Counted from the first letter of the stretch, positions 43,235 through 52,572 are shown. The stretch is 64,000 nt of DNA from Leifsonia sp. AK011 (GCF_013410945.1 NZ_JACCCH010000001.1:1116001-1180000), one strand, 5' to 3'. Made by a program: numbers and translations. Notes: generated by a model from the sequence alone, not told the origin.

Positions 43235-43828
43235 GTGACCATGCAGTCGGCATTCACCGTGCTCACCGTGTGCAGCGGCAACATCGCACGCTCCCCGCTC
43301 ATGGCCCTCCTGCTCGCCGATCGCCTCGGTGACCGCGTCGATGTCATCAGTGCAGGCACCATCGCGACGCCAGGGGAGCCGATGACCGACGAGGCTCTCG
43401 CCGTTGCGGCGCGGCTGGGAGTGGACGGCCGCGCCCACCGATCGCAGGTTCTCACCGCCGACCTCATCGCGAACGCCGACCTCGTTCTCACGGCAACGCG
43501 CGAGCATAGGGCGGATGTCGCGAGACTCCAGCCCATCGCATCCCGCCGCACGTTCACCCTTCGTGAGTTCGCACGGCTGGCGACCACCGTCGATTCCACC
43601 ACGCTCGACGAGCTGCCGGATGGCTCCGAGCGCGGGCCGGAACTGGTGCGAGCCGTCGCGGCCAGGCGTGGAGTCGTGCCACCCCTCGTGAACCCGGCCG
43701 ATGACGATCTCGACGACCCGTTCCGTCGTGAGGAATCGGTCTACGACCGCGTCGGTGCCGAGATCGACGCTGCGGTGACCACGCTCGTGTCCGTGGTGGC
43801 CGCAGCGGACGGCGCGCGTGCCGAGTAG
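43235..43828 (+). CDS. Low-molecular-weight protein tyrosine phosphatase
   Basis: A 197-residue phosphatase. The active-site loop VCSGNIARSP (CX5RS) is near the N-terminus, and DDPFRREESVYD supplies the general acid Asp. It should dephosphorylate the Tyr cluster of the BY-kinase encoded directly upstream (Wzb/Wzc pairing). The active loop has SGNIA where many have xGNxC, still consistent with the family. Start at the GTG 43235 (GGAG upstream) or the ATG 43241. Overlaps the next gene by 11 bases. Confidence 0.92.
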   Translation: MTMQSAFTVLTVCSGNIARSPLMALLLADRLGDRVDVISAGTIATPGEPMTDEALAVAARLGVDGRAHRSQVLTADLIANADLVLTATREHRADVARLQPIASRRTFTLREFARLATTVDSTTLDELPDGSERGPELVRAVAARRGVVPPLVNPADDDLDDPFRREESVYDRVGAEIDAAVTTLVSVVAAADGARAE

Positions 43829-44762
43829 GGCGCGAGGGCTCTCCGGGCAGGGATCATCATCGGCTCGCAGGGTTCTCGTGCTTGTCCTCGTCGCACTGTT
43901 CCTCGTCGTCGACGCCGTTCTCATCGCCCTCGCGGTCGCGCGCATCGCCGAGGCCGAGGCGACCGCGGGAGGTCCGATCCCGAGCTTCGGCATCCCCGAC
44001 GTGCCGACTCCCGAGCCGGAGCAGACCGCTCCTCCCGCGGCGCTTGCCGCCCAGAACCGCTACATCGCGACCGTCGATGGCGTGACGATCTGGCGCTCGA
44101 CCCTGGGTTCGTGCGAGGGCAGCGATGCCGTGATCGAGTTCAGTACCAACGGTGGGGTTGCCTGGTCGACTCTCGTGACAACCGAGATGCGTGCCCGTCA
44201 GGTGCTCGCACTCGAGGTCGTGGACGCCGACACGATCTGGGTGGTCGCGCGCGCCGGTGACACGTGTGCCGTCAGTGGGTTCGCCTCCTTCACGGGCGGC
44301 GAGTTCTGGGAACCCCGGCCGGAGGCGGTCACCCTCCTCCGCTACCTGGACCGGGATGCCGCCGACGTCGTGCACCTCCAGGGCCAGCCGGTGACGGCCC
44401 CCTGCCCGGAACCCCGCCAGGCCGTCTCGCGGGAGGGGGCGACGACCGTCGTGTGCGACGACATGGTCGCCGAGTGGAGCGGCTCGACAGGCACCTGGGC
44501 AACGCTCGAGGTGCCCGGCCTTCTCAGCGCGGCTCCCACTGCAGGCAACCACACCCTCGCGGTCTGGGGATCGGCCGGATGCGACGGCGTCTCGATCCAG
44601 GTGGTGCCCGTGCCCCTCGGCCTCGAGCAACCCGTGCGTACCGGATGCTACTTGACTGAGACCGCTCCCACGGATGTGTCTCTCCTGCGCAACGGCAACA
44701 CGGTGTGGGCGTGGGTGGACGGCGACTTCCGGGTGTCGACCGATGGGGGTGCTTCGTGGTGA
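43818..44762 (+). CDS. Membrane-anchored exported beta-propeller-like protein
   Basis: A 314-residue protein. A basic N-terminus is followed by one transmembrane helix (about 18-42) and a Pro-rich linker (IPDVPTPEPEQTAPP). The extracellular domain has repeated strand motifs (VAWSTLVTTEMRARQVLALE, DTIWVVARAGD) and closes with FRVSTDGGASW, an Asp-box-like feature seen in sialidase/BNR propellers. Cysteine pairs suggest disulfides outside the cell. Its place between the phosphatase and glycosyltransferases implies a role in glycan assembly or anchoring; activity unknown. Confidence 0.72.
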   Translation: MPSRARGLSGQGSSSARRVLVLVLVALFLVVDAVLIALAVARIAEAEATAGGPIPSFGIPDVPTPEPEQTAPPAALAAQNRYIATVDGVTIWRSTLGSCEGSDAVIEFSTNGGVAWSTLVTTEMRARQVLALEVVDADTIWVVARAGDTCAVSGFASFTGGEFWEPRPEAVTLLRYLDRDAADVVHLQGQPVTAPCPEPRQAVSREGATTVVCDDMVAEWSGSTGTWATLEVPGLLSAAPTAGNHTLAVWGSAGCDGVSIQVVPVPLGLEQPVRTGCYLTETAPTDVSLLRNGNTVWAWVDGDFRVSTDGGASW

Positions 44763-44942
44763 TCAGCGAGCGATTGTCGTTTTGCAGGACAAATGTGCTC
44801 CGTGGTCTGGCAGAAGCCCGCTCGCTCGCTTACGATAGCGATCAACTGGAGAAACACAGCCGTTTGACAGTCCTGCTCTCGACCCCCATCGGCTGAGGCG
44901 CCCAACCCCCCAGGGCGTGCCATGTCAAAGGAGACCTGAATC

Positions 44943-45011
44943 GTGGGATATTTCCTTGCCCGAAGCCGTCGTGCTTCGCGAGCCCAGCGTGCGGTGGGGG
45001 CCGTGCGATGA
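44943..45011 (+). CDS. Possible 22-residue basic leader peptide
   Basis: A GTG 9 bases after AAAGGAGA (44927-44934) opens a 22-codon frame (GYFLARSRRASRAQRAVGAV) whose TGA overlaps the ATG of the glycosyltransferase. The downstream gene itself has no ribosome-binding site of its own, so translation through this ORF may be needed for coupling. The rest of the gap 44763-44942 holds a possible TACGAT -10 box near 44832 and no other gene. Confidence 0.45.
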   Translation: MGYFLARSRRASRAQRAVGAVR

Positions 45012-46057
45012 GCGAACGACCCATCTACCTGAACATGGCCTTCGTCGGCCAGCGGGTCACCGGCCAGCAACGATTCGCCACCGAGATCTCGCGCCGCATC
45101 AGCGCGCAGTCGACCGTCATCCCCGTCTTCGTCCCCTCGTGGATCCGCAGCCGCGCGCTGCGGTGGCTCTGGGTCCAGCTCATCCTCCCGTTCACGACCC
45201 GACGCGGCACCCTCGTGAGCCTCACCGCGCGGGCACCCCTCGTGCACCCTCGCCACGTCGTGGTGGTCCACGACCTGTTCCCACTCACCAACCCAGAGTG
45301 GTTCTCCCCGCTCTTCGCCGCGGTTCAGGCGACTCTTCTGCGAGCGCACCTGAGATTCGCACGCAAGATCGCGGTCGTGAGCGAACCCATGGCCGAGGAG
45401 GTGCGTCGGCGCGCGCGCCCCGGCATGGAGATCGTGCTCGTGCCGAATGCCCCGAGTGAGATCTTCCTGAGCCGCAAGGAGACCCAGTCCGGCCTTCTCG
45501 AGCGCCTGAAGCTCGTGCCTGCCGGTTACCTGCTCGTCGTCGGGAGCATGGATCCCCGCAAGAACCTCCCGCGCATCGTCGAGGCGTACGACGCCATGTC
45601 GGACGAGCAGAAGCGCGCCCTTCCGTTGGTTGTTGTGGGCTCGGGCAGCAGTATTTTCAGTGGATCGGACGTCGAATGGCCGAGTGGCGTCATCCGTGCG
45701 GGGTACGTGCGCGACGACGAACTGGTCGACCTCTACTCGAACGCCCGGGCCACCGTTTTCGGCAGCCTCGCCGAGGGCTTCGGTCTGCCGGTGGTCGAGG
45801 CGGCGGCGTGCGGGTCGCCTCTCCTGCTGTCGAACATCGAGGTCTTCCGCTGGCTGTGCGGCGGCACCGCAACGTACTTCGACCCGCTGAGCACCGCGAG
45901 CATCGCCGGTGTGCTGCGCCTCGTGATGGACACCGAGCCGCGTGGCGAGCACCAGGGGCTCCGCGAGGTCTCCTCGAGGTTCTCGTGGGAGCGCTCGGCC
46001 GACCAGCTGCTCGACGCCGTCACCGGTCCCGCGCGGGCGGGACTCCCGGTTGGATGA
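45008..46057 (+). CDS. GT4 glycosyltransferase
   Basis: A 349-residue GT-B transferase. VVVHDLFPLTNPEWFS, AVVSEPMAEEVRRR, VVGSMDPRKNLPRIVEAY and VFGSLAEGFGLPVVEAAACG (EGFGLPxxE donor motif) place it in GT4, close to mannosyl- and rhamnosyltransferases of exopolysaccharide clusters. The N-terminal YLNMAFVGQRVTGQQRFATE is typical of this subgroup. ATG overlaps the stop of the small ORF upstream. Confidence 0.92.
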   Translation: MSERPIYLNMAFVGQRVTGQQRFATEISRRISAQSTVIPVFVPSWIRSRALRWLWVQLILPFTTRRGTLVSLTARAPLVHPRHVVVVHDLFPLTNPEWFSPLFAAVQATLLRAHLRFARKIAVVSEPMAEEVRRRARPGMEIVLVPNAPSEIFLSRKETQSGLLERLKLVPAGYLLVVGSMDPRKNLPRIVEAYDAMSDEQKRALPLVVVGSGSSIFSGSDVEWPSGVIRAGYVRDDELVDLYSNARATVFGSLAEGFGLPVVEAAACGSPLLLSNIEVFRWLCGGTATYFDPLSTASIAGVLRLVMDTEPRGEHQGLREVSSRFSWERSADQLLDAVTGPARAGLPVG

Positions 46058-46085
46058 TGCGGGGCCCGGCGGTGCCGACATCCCC

Positions 46086-46970
46086 GTGACTGTCCCGCCA
46101 ACCCGCGCCACAGTCGCGGTGGTCATCTCCACGCTCGGTCGTGTCGATGCCCTCGCTGCACTCCTCGGCGACCTCGCCGCGCAGACCCGGCCCCCGCTCG
46201 TGGTGGCGGTCTGCGACCAGAGCAACGACCCAGAGAGCGGAGTCTCGGACGTGTGTGATGCGCACCGCGACAGGCTCGATATCCGTGTGGTCACGTCACC
46301 TCGCGGACTTTCGCGGGGACGCAATGCGGCCGCGGCCGCGGTGCGGGGCGAAGCCGACTACCTGTTCTTCCCGAACGACACCTCCCGGCTCGGACCCGAT
46401 GCCCTCGAGCGCTTCCGCCCGAGGGACGGAGTCGAGGCGTTCGCCGGCCAGTACCGAGACGCGCACGGCGCGCGGACTCACGTTGAGGCGGGTTTGTTGC
46501 CACTGGCGAAGAACAACGTCTGGGCGGCCATGGAACCGGCACTTTTTGTGCGGTCCGACGCCTTCACGGCGAGCGGCGGTTTCGACGAGACCCTCGGTTC
46601 TGGCGCGTCGACACCGTGGCAGAGCGGCGAGGGAACGGAGCTGCTCCTGCGTCTCGGCAGGGCTGGGGGGCGCATCCAGTTCGATCCCGACCTTGTGGTG
46701 GAGGGTGTCCCCGAGAGCGAGGGGCTCGACCGCGCGCAGCGGCAGCGCAAGCTGCGCGCGTACGGGCGCGGCTATGGCCATATCCTCAGGGAGTGGAACT
46801 ACGGCGCCCGTCGGCGCTGGGCAGCGGTGCTCGGCGGCTTCGCGCTCGGCATTCGCCAGCCCCGTAGGTTCACTCTGGGCGATGGATGGCACGTGGGACT
46901 CGGAAGGGCGGAGGGCATCATGAACCGCACCCTCGGTACTTCAACCACGATGACCGCGGTGGACCGATGA
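46086..46970 (+). CDS. GT2-like glycosyltransferase
   Basis: About 294 residues. VAVVISTLGRVDALAALLGDL opens a GT-A fold (quoted in part: VISTLGRVDALAALLGDL), SRGRNAAAAAV precedes YLFFPNDTSRL, where the usual DxD metal site reads NDT, and VRSDAFTASGGFDETLG is the conserved acceptor-side block. Start codon is uncertain: GTG 46086 or TTG 46050, the latter overlapping the previous gene. Part of the exopolysaccharide operon. Sugar unknown. Confidence 0.85.
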   Translation: MTVPPTRATVAVVISTLGRVDALAALLGDLAAQTRPPLVVAVCDQSNDPESGVSDVCDAHRDRLDIRVVTSPRGLSRGRNAAAAAVRGEADYLFFPNDTSRLGPDALERFRPRDGVEAFAGQYRDAHGARTHVEAGLLPLAKNNVWAAMEPALFVRSDAFTASGGFDETLGSGASTPWQSGEGTELLLRLGRAGGRIQFDPDLVVEGVPESEGLDRAQRQRKLRAYGRGYGHILREWNYGARRRWAAVLGGFALGIRQPRRFTLGDGWHVGLGRAEGIMNRTLGTSTTMTAVDR

Positions 46971-48367
46971 GCGTCGCTACGAAGACGAGACCGACCACCC
47001 CACTGCCGTCCACGGACGCGACCGCGAGGGGTGGTGAACGCCAGGCCGTGACCGTCATCCCCGTGCTCATGCACTGGGCATGGTCGCCCCTCGGTCTGCT
47101 CCTGCTGCTGCCGCTTCCCGCGCTCGTGGCAGCGCTCACGGTTCCGGATGACTCGTACATGATGCTCTGGGGTCAGCCCATGTTCGTGACCGGCGACATC
47201 AAGCTGCTCGCCATCCTCTACTCCGCGGTCATCCTCGGCACGTTCGTCGCCCTGCACCCGCTCGTCACGCGCTCGAGCGAGCTGCGTGTCACGAATGCCC
47301 AGGTGCGCTGGGTAGAGATCTCGACCGTCGTGCTCGCCTGGATCACCTTCGCGGCCTACGCCGCGTGGCTCGCATTCGGCATCGCGCGGGGCATGGACTT
47401 CGCGCTGATCGGGGATCTCCTGCAGGGCGAGTCCTCGGCGCCCTACCGGTTGAAGGCCTTCTACCTCGAACCGGTCAGCGGCGTGACCACCTGGGCGCAG
47501 CTGGGGATCCTGGTCGGCCCGCTGGCCGTGCTCCGCAGCAAGCTCACGGGACGGAGCGCGTGGCCGCTCGTGCTCGCTCTCCTCGTGGCGTCGGCGGCGC
47601 GCGCACTCCTGTTCAGCGAGAGGCTCGCTGTGCTCGAGGTGCTCGTGAGTGTGGGCATCGCCTGGCTCATCCTCCGACGCGAAGCACCGTTCTTCTTCAA
47701 GAACGCGTTCGCCGTCGTGCTGACCTACGTGTCGTTATGGCTGAGTCTCGTCGTGTTCTTCGGCGTCTTCGAGTACACCCGGTCGTGGCTGCACTACTAC
47801 GCGTCGCGCTTCGATGGCGGCATCGCCGACTTCGCGTGGCAACGCCTGCTCGGGTACTACGCGACCGCGATCAACAACGCGGCGCTCCAGTCTCAGGTGG
47901 CGGAGTCCGACCTGAACATCGCCTACCTCTTCCAGGGTGATCTCTACACGTCCCTCCTGGGGCCCGCCGCCGTCGAGGCCAACCGTTTCGCGAACAGCCT
48001 GCAGTCCCTCTCCAACCCCGAGTTCAACAACGTCTCCGGCCTCCTCGTGCCGAACACCGCCTTCGGTGGGCTCGGGGGCCTGGTGTTCTGGGTGTTCATC
48101 GCCGCAGCGATCAGCATCGTGGCGATCGTGGCATCCCGCGGGCGTCTCATGGCGATCCTCGCGTACTGCAGCCTCGGTATCGGCATCCTCGAGGTCGACC
48201 GGCTCTTCTACTACGGCACCTCGCGCTACCTCGCGGTGATCATCGCGCTCGTCGTACTGACCCTCACCTACGTCTACGCGAGTCGGGGCTCGAGCGAGCG
48301 CCGAATCCGCAGGAGAATCCTGTCGACGACCGAGCCTTCCGCCGGATCGGATGACCCCGCTGTCTAG
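46967..48367 (+). CDS. Wzy-like polysaccharide polymerase
   Basis: A 466-residue integral membrane protein with about 10-12 hydrophobic helices and a large extracytoplasmic loop (about 285-365; FDGGIADFAWQRLLGYYATA, then FANSLQSLSNPEFNNVSG). This topology, the low sequence conservation and the neighbours (Wzz/BY-kinase, flippase, transferases) identify it as the repeat-unit polymerase. The start ATG overlaps the previous stop (ATGA); the longer upstream frame is not used. Confidence 0.82.
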   Translation: MSVATKTRPTTPLPSTDATARGGERQAVTVIPVLMHWAWSPLGLLLLLPLPALVAALTVPDDSYMMLWGQPMFVTGDIKLLAILYSAVILGTFVALHPLVTRSSELRVTNAQVRWVEISTVVLAWITFAAYAAWLAFGIARGMDFALIGDLLQGESSAPYRLKAFYLEPVSGVTTWAQLGILVGPLAVLRSKLTGRSAWPLVLALLVASAARALLFSERLAVLEVLVSVGIAWLILRREAPFFFKNAFAVVLTYVSLWLSLVVFFGVFEYTRSWLHYYASRFDGGIADFAWQRLLGYYATAINNAALQSQVAESDLNIAYLFQGDLYTSLLGPAAVEANRFANSLQSLSNPEFNNVSGLLVPNTAFGGLGGLVFWVFIAAAISIVAIVASRGRLMAILAYCSLGIGILEVDRLFYYGTSRYLAVIIALVVLTLTYVYASRGSSERRIRRRILSTTEPSAGSDDPAV

Positions 48368-49328
48368 TCCCGCCGCACCGATGGTCAGCGTCGTCGTGGC
48401 GTTCCACGACGACGCCGCCCGTGTCGAGACCGCGCTCCGACAACTCGCGGCCATCGACTACCCGAACGCGGAGTTCCTGCTCGTCGACGACGGGTCGACG
48501 GATGCCACCCCCGGCCTCCTCGACGCGTTCGCCGCCGAGCGACCCGCCGTGCGGGTGCTCCACAATCCCGAGAACCGTGGAGTCGCGGCATCCCGCAACC
48601 GCGCGGTCGCGGAGGCCACGGGGCAGTACCTCTGGTTCGCGGACCCCGACGACCGATGGGATGCCGGCATGCTGGGCCAACTCGTCGCGGCCGTCGACCC
48701 CGGGGCCGATATCGTCGTGTGCGGGGCGCGGGTGGTCGACGAAGCGGGTTGCCCGGTGCGCACCATCGACGACGTGCCGACCCGTCACGACCTCACGGGG
48801 CTCGAGGCGCTCGAGGCGGTCCTCCGCGGCGAACTCACGGGCTACCTGTGGAACAAGCTCGTCCGCCGCGGTCTCGCAACGCCGTTCCCGATCCAGCGTT
48901 CCCTCTCCGACCTGCCGTTCGTCGCCGCAGCAGTGTCGGCGGCGGCGGTCGTGCGACGCATCCCGGGCACCCCATACACCTATGTGCAGCGGGCCGGGTC
49001 GATCACCCGCGCGGGCGGGGGCGTCGATCTCGGGGATCTCGCGCGTTCTGCCCTGGCGGTGATCGAGACGGCAGGGGACGCGCCTGCCCCCCTCGTCACA
49101 CTGTTCCGTTACTGGTTCGCTATTGTGCCGACGCACACCCAGTGGGCACTGCGACACGAGCGCGCGACGGCCATGGTGGATGGCCTCGACGTGAGGGTGC
49201 GTGTGGGCGAGGCTCGTGGCATCCTCCCGCTCGACCGACGCACGGCGCTCAAGGCCCTGTGGATCCGCTGTGCCGGCCCGCTGTTCGCACCGATCTACCG
49301 CGCGCTCATGAGGGGGCGGACGCCGTGA
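48351..49328 (+). CDS. GT2 glycosyltransferase
   Basis: A 325-residue family 2 transferase. VSVVVAFHDDAARVETALRQL, LLVDDGSTDATPGLL, NRGVAASRNRAVAEATGQYL and WFADPDDRWDAGML (the DPDD metal site) are classic. It starts 17 bases inside the end of the polymerase gene. It would add a sugar to the growing lipid-linked repeat unit. Confidence 0.94.
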   Translation: MTPLSSPAAPMVSVVVAFHDDAARVETALRQLAAIDYPNAEFLLVDDGSTDATPGLLDAFAAERPAVRVLHNPENRGVAASRNRAVAEATGQYLWFADPDDRWDAGMLGQLVAAVDPGADIVVCGARVVDEAGCPVRTIDDVPTRHDLTGLEALEAVLRGELTGYLWNKLVRRGLATPFPIQRSLSDLPFVAAAVSAAAVVRRIPGTPYTYVQRAGSITRAGGGVDLGDLARSALAVIETAGDAPAPLVTLFRYWFAIVPTHTQWALRHERATAMVDGLDVRVRVGEARGILPLDRRTALKALWIRCAGPLFAPIYRALMRGRTP

Positions 49329-50641
49329 CGGACGCCTCGCAGTCCGGGAGCACCAGCCAGCGGGTGCTCGTCTCGCTCTTCGGCAACGTCTTCCCGCCGC
49401 TGAGCGCGTTCGTCACCGCGCCGATCCTCGCGCAGGCTCTCGGGGTGGCCGGGCGCGGCGAACTGGGAGCCGCGACCGCGCCGCTCCTGCTCGCGCTCGG
49501 CATCGTCACGTTCGGCATGCCGGAGGCGATCACTCACTTCGTCGGCCGCGGCTCTGGCCCGATGCGCACCGTGGTTCTGCGCGGGCTCGCCTGGCTCACC
49601 CTCGGGGGAGTGGCGGGAACCGCGGGCATCGTGCTCCTCGCACCCGTGCTGTCCGCCGGGAGCGCGGATGTCGGTGCACTCATCCGCATCGCCGCGATAG
49701 CCCTCGTGCCGAGCCTGCTCCTCAGCGGTCTCCGTGGGCTCGCCGCGGGCCTCCACCTGTGGGGCCTCATCACGACGGAACGCATCGTGGCCGCGGTGTT
49801 CCGCCTCGCGGCGATCGTCGTGCTCGCGGTGACGGGGACGCTGACCGAGTTCACGGCGACCGTCGTCATCGGGCTCACCTCGTTCGTCGGGGCGATCGCC
49901 TACGTCGCGCTTCCCGCAGGTATACGCCGGAGAGCGCGCGCAGCGGTGGAGGCAGCACCGTTCGGCATGCTGTCGTTCGGCGGGAGGATCTGGATCGGCT
50001 CGTTCATCGGCATCCTGCTCGCCCGCTTCGACCAGGCGATCCTGCTGCCGCTGTCCTCCGCGGTGGCCCTCGGCCTCTACGTCGTCGCCGTGAGCATCAG
50101 CGAACTGCCGCTCGTCTTCAACAGCGCGATGCGCGACGTCATGTTCTCGGCCGAGTCGGAGTCGAGCCAGGATGACCGCCTCGCGCTCGCGTCACGCACG
50201 TCCACCATCGTCACAGCTGTCATCGCGCTCGCCGTCGGGATACTGAGTGTCTGGGGCATCCCCTTCCTCTTCGGTGCGGACTTCGACGGTGCCGTTCTGC
50301 CGACCGCGATCCTGCTCGTGGGAGTCGTGCTCGGCAATCCCGGATCGATTGCGGGCGTCGGGCTCAGCGCTCGCGGGCGTCCAGGGCTCCGGGCGTTCGC
50401 ACTCGCCGTCGGGTTCGTGGTGAACCTCGCCGTCGTGGTGCTGCTCGCGCCCACCCTCGGTGCGATCGGTGCGGCTCTTGCGGCCCTGCTCGGCAGCGTG
50501 CTCGCCGGGTTCGTCAACATCGTCTGGCTGCGTCGGTACTTCGGGTTCCGACTCAGCGCGTTCTACGGCTTCCGGGCGAGCGACGTGACGGCCATCGTGG
50601 TGGCCGGCCGCAGCATCCTCGCGAGGGTGCGACGGCGCTGA
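49325..50641 (+). CDS. Wzx-type polysaccharide flippase
   Basis: A 438-residue membrane protein of the MATE/MVF superfamily with about 12-14 hydrophobic helices. SLFGNVFPPLSAFVTAPILAQ at the N-terminus, GRGELGAATAP, the RFDQAILLPLSSAVALGLYVVA block and the final NIVWLRRYFGFRL match O-unit/exopolysaccharide flippases. GTG start overlapping the glycosyltransferase stop. Last gene of the cluster. No initiating phosphoglycosyltransferase (WbaP/WcaJ type) is in this operon. Confidence 0.9.
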   Translation: MTDASQSGSTSQRVLVSLFGNVFPPLSAFVTAPILAQALGVAGRGELGAATAPLLLALGIVTFGMPEAITHFVGRGSGPMRTVVLRGLAWLTLGGVAGTAGIVLLAPVLSAGSADVGALIRIAAIALVPSLLLSGLRGLAAGLHLWGLITTERIVAAVFRLAAIVVLAVTGTLTEFTATVVIGLTSFVGAIAYVALPAGIRRRARAAVEAAPFGMLSFGGRIWIGSFIGILLARFDQAILLPLSSAVALGLYVVAVSISELPLVFNSAMRDVMFSAESESSQDDRLALASRTSTIVTAVIALAVGILSVWGIPFLFGADFDGAVLPTAILLVGVVLGNPGSIAGVGLSARGRPGLRAFALAVGFVVNLAVVVLLAPTLGAIGAALAALLGSVLAGFVNIVWLRRYFGFRLSAFYGFRASDVTAIVVAGRSILARVRRR

Positions 50642-50682
50642 GCTCGGAATGTTCCGGCCCCCGCGAATGGTTGACTTGTCAC

Positions 50683-51249
50683 ATGAAGCTCATGGTGATC
50701 GTCGGTAGTGTTCGTCCGGGTCGGGTTGGCCTCCCCATCGCACAGTGGGTGCACCAGCGCGCCGCGTCATCCGATCGGTTCAGTGTGGATTTCGTCGACC
50801 TGGCCGAACTCGCGCTCCCGTTCATGGACGAGCCAGCGCACCCGGCACGCCGCGCGTACACCAAGCCCCACACGATCGCGTGGAGCGAGCGGGTGGATGC
50901 CGCAGACGGCTTCATTCTCGTGAGCCCCGAGTACAACCACTCCTACTCGCCCGTGCTCAAGAACGCGCTCGACTACCTCGCCCAGGAGTGGAAGCACAAG
51001 CCCGTCTCGATCGTGAGCTACGGCGGCGTCTCGGCGGGAACGCGAGGCGCGGCCGCGCTCGAGCAGGTGCTCACCACGCTCGGACTCGTCAAGACCGGAG
51101 CCAATGTGGAGATCAACTTCGTGGCGCAGCACGTGCGTGACGGGCAGTTCCACCCGGAGGACAAGCACGACTCGATCCTCCACACGGCCCTGAACCAGAT
51201 GCACGACCTGCACGAGGCGCTGAGCCCACTGCGGGCTCTCGCGGCCTAG
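50683..51249 (+). CDS. NADPH-dependent FMN reductase
   Basis: A 188-residue flavodoxin-fold reductase. IVGSVRPGRVGLPIAQWV is the FMN phosphate loop, VSPEYNHSYSPVLKNALDYL the diagnostic YNxSxxxxLKNxxDYL block, and YGGVSAGTRGA the second loop. It reduces flavins or quinones. Its stop overlaps the convergent MFS gene by 4 bases. Confidence 0.93.
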   Translation: MKLMVIVGSVRPGRVGLPIAQWVHQRAASSDRFSVDFVDLAELALPFMDEPAHPARRAYTKPHTIAWSERVDAADGFILVSPEYNHSYSPVLKNALDYLAQEWKHKPVSIVSYGGVSAGTRGAAALEQVLTTLGLVKTGANVEINFVAQHVRDGQFHPEDKHDSILHTALNQMHDLHEALSPLRALAA

Positions 51250-52454
51250 CTCGGCTGGACGGGCACCGGCGCGGTGTCGGGGATGGGGCTGGCATCCCGC
51301 CCGCGCAGGTCGGGATGCCACCGGCGCAGCAGGGTCGGCACGAGCGTGCCGAGGAACGCGAAGGCGATCGCTGCCCAGAAGGCACCGATGGCGCCGTTCG
51401 CGTCGATGAGGAACCCGGCGATAGCCGACCCGATGGCCGCACCGATGAGCTGGCCCGTACCGACCCATCCGTAGGCCTCCGCCGTGTCGCTGAACTTCAC
51501 GCTCGATGACACGATCGCGAAGATCACGGCCAGCGCCGGCGCTATGCCGATGCCGGCGATGAGCAGGGCACCGGCGAGCCACCAGAAGTCGAGCCAGATC
51601 GAGGCGAGGGCCATACCCGCGAAGACGAGGAACATGCGGCGTGCGAGGGCCCACGGGCCGATCGGCACGTGACCGAGCGAGAGACCTCCCGCGAGGGACC
51701 CGATCGCCCAGATGCCCAGAACGATGCCGGCCTCAGGCCCGCCATGCCCGAACACGGCCACGACGCCGGCCTCGATCGCGGCGCACGCCCCGACGAGCAG
51801 GAAGCCCGTGATCGTGGCAAGGAGCACGGGCCTGCGCGTGAGTACCGTGCCGAACGAGCGCTTGCTCCTCGGGATGCGCACCCTGCCGACGTCGGGCGAG
51901 GAGATGAACCAGATGCCGCCCCCGATGAGGAAGGCCGCAGCTACGAAGATCGCCGTCTGCGTCGAGATCTGGGTGGCGATGAGGGTCGTGATGACGGGGC
52001 CCGCAACCCAGATGATCTCCTGGGCCGAGGCATCCAGCGAGAACAGCGGGGTGAGCTGCCGCGAGTTGACCATCTTCGGGTAAATCGTGCGCACGGCTGG
52101 CTGGATCGGGGGAGTGCTCAGTCCGCCGATGAAGCCCACGATCATGTACATCGGAACGCTCATCGGGAAGATCGCGATCGAGAGGATGGCGCCCGTGCAG
52201 ACGATGAGCGTGAGGATGAGCACCTTGCGCATGCCCCACACACCCATCCAGCGGCTCGTGAGGGGGCCGGCGATCGCCTGCCCGATGCTCGTCGCGGCGA
52301 GGACGAGGCCGGCCGCCCCGTAGGAGTTGTGGACGCGCTCGACGTGCAGCAGGTAGGCCAGCGAGAGCATGCCTCCGGGGAACCGCGCGGTGAGCTGCGC
52401 GGCGATGATGCGCGCAACTCCGGGGGTTCTCAACAGGTCAAGGTAACTCTTCAC
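51246..52454 (-). CDS. Major facilitator superfamily transporter
   Basis: A 402-residue MFS protein with 12 hydrophobic helices. The cytoplasmic loop 2-3 motif reads GPLTSRWMGVWGMRKVL, an MFS motif A variant, and GIAPALAVIFAIVSSSV lies in helix 10. It resembles drug/metabolite exporters of the YfcJ/SetA-like kind; substrate unknown. GTG start; TAGGCT lies 9 bases upstream on the minus strand, in the same gap as the ribonucleotide reductase promoter. Confidence 0.88.
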   Translation of the reverse strand: MKSYLDLLRTPGVARIIAAQLTARFPGGMLSLAYLLHVERVHNSYGAAGLVLAATSIGQAIAGPLTSRWMGVWGMRKVLILTLIVCTGAILSIAIFPMSVPMYMIVGFIGGLSTPPIQPAVRTIYPKMVNSRQLTPLFSLDASAQEIIWVAGPVITTLIATQISTQTAIFVAAAFLIGGGIWFISSPDVGRVRIPRSKRSFGTVLTRRPVLLATITGFLLVGACAAIEAGVVAVFGHGGPEAGIVLGIWAIGSLAGGLSLGHVPIGPWALARRMFLVFAGMALASIWLDFWWLAGALLIAGIGIAPALAVIFAIVSSSVKFSDTAEAYGWVGTGQLIGAAIGSAIAGFLIDANGAIGAFWAAIAFAFLGTLVPTLLRRWHPDLRGRDASPIPDTAPVPVQPS

Positions 52455-52526
52455 AAGATCACCAGCCTATCGCCGCGTTCCGACGCCGCTCCTGGCGCGT
52501 CGGTAGCCGTCGCTAGGGTGTGGAAT

Positions 52527-52567
52527 CTGTGCATAACTGCGCGAACTTATGCACAGTCTGTGGACGA
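52527..52567. promoter_or_regulatory. Cluster of three DnaA-box-like sites upstream of nrdAB
   Basis: A perfect 10-base inverted repeat (CTGTGCATAA 52527-52536, TTATGCACAG 52547-52556) makes two opposed TTATGCACA sites, each fitting TTWTNCACA. A third, TCGTCCACA on the minus strand (52567-52559), matches TTGTCCACA at 8 of 9 bases. DnaA is a known regulator of nrdAB in E. coli. Confidence 0.55.
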
Positions 52568-52572
52568 CACGC

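Noticed and set aside
44763-44942. Riboswitch or structured RNA leader before the GT4 gene
   Set aside because: I find no recognisable conserved riboswitch elements. Only a possible promoter and the small ORF can be supported.
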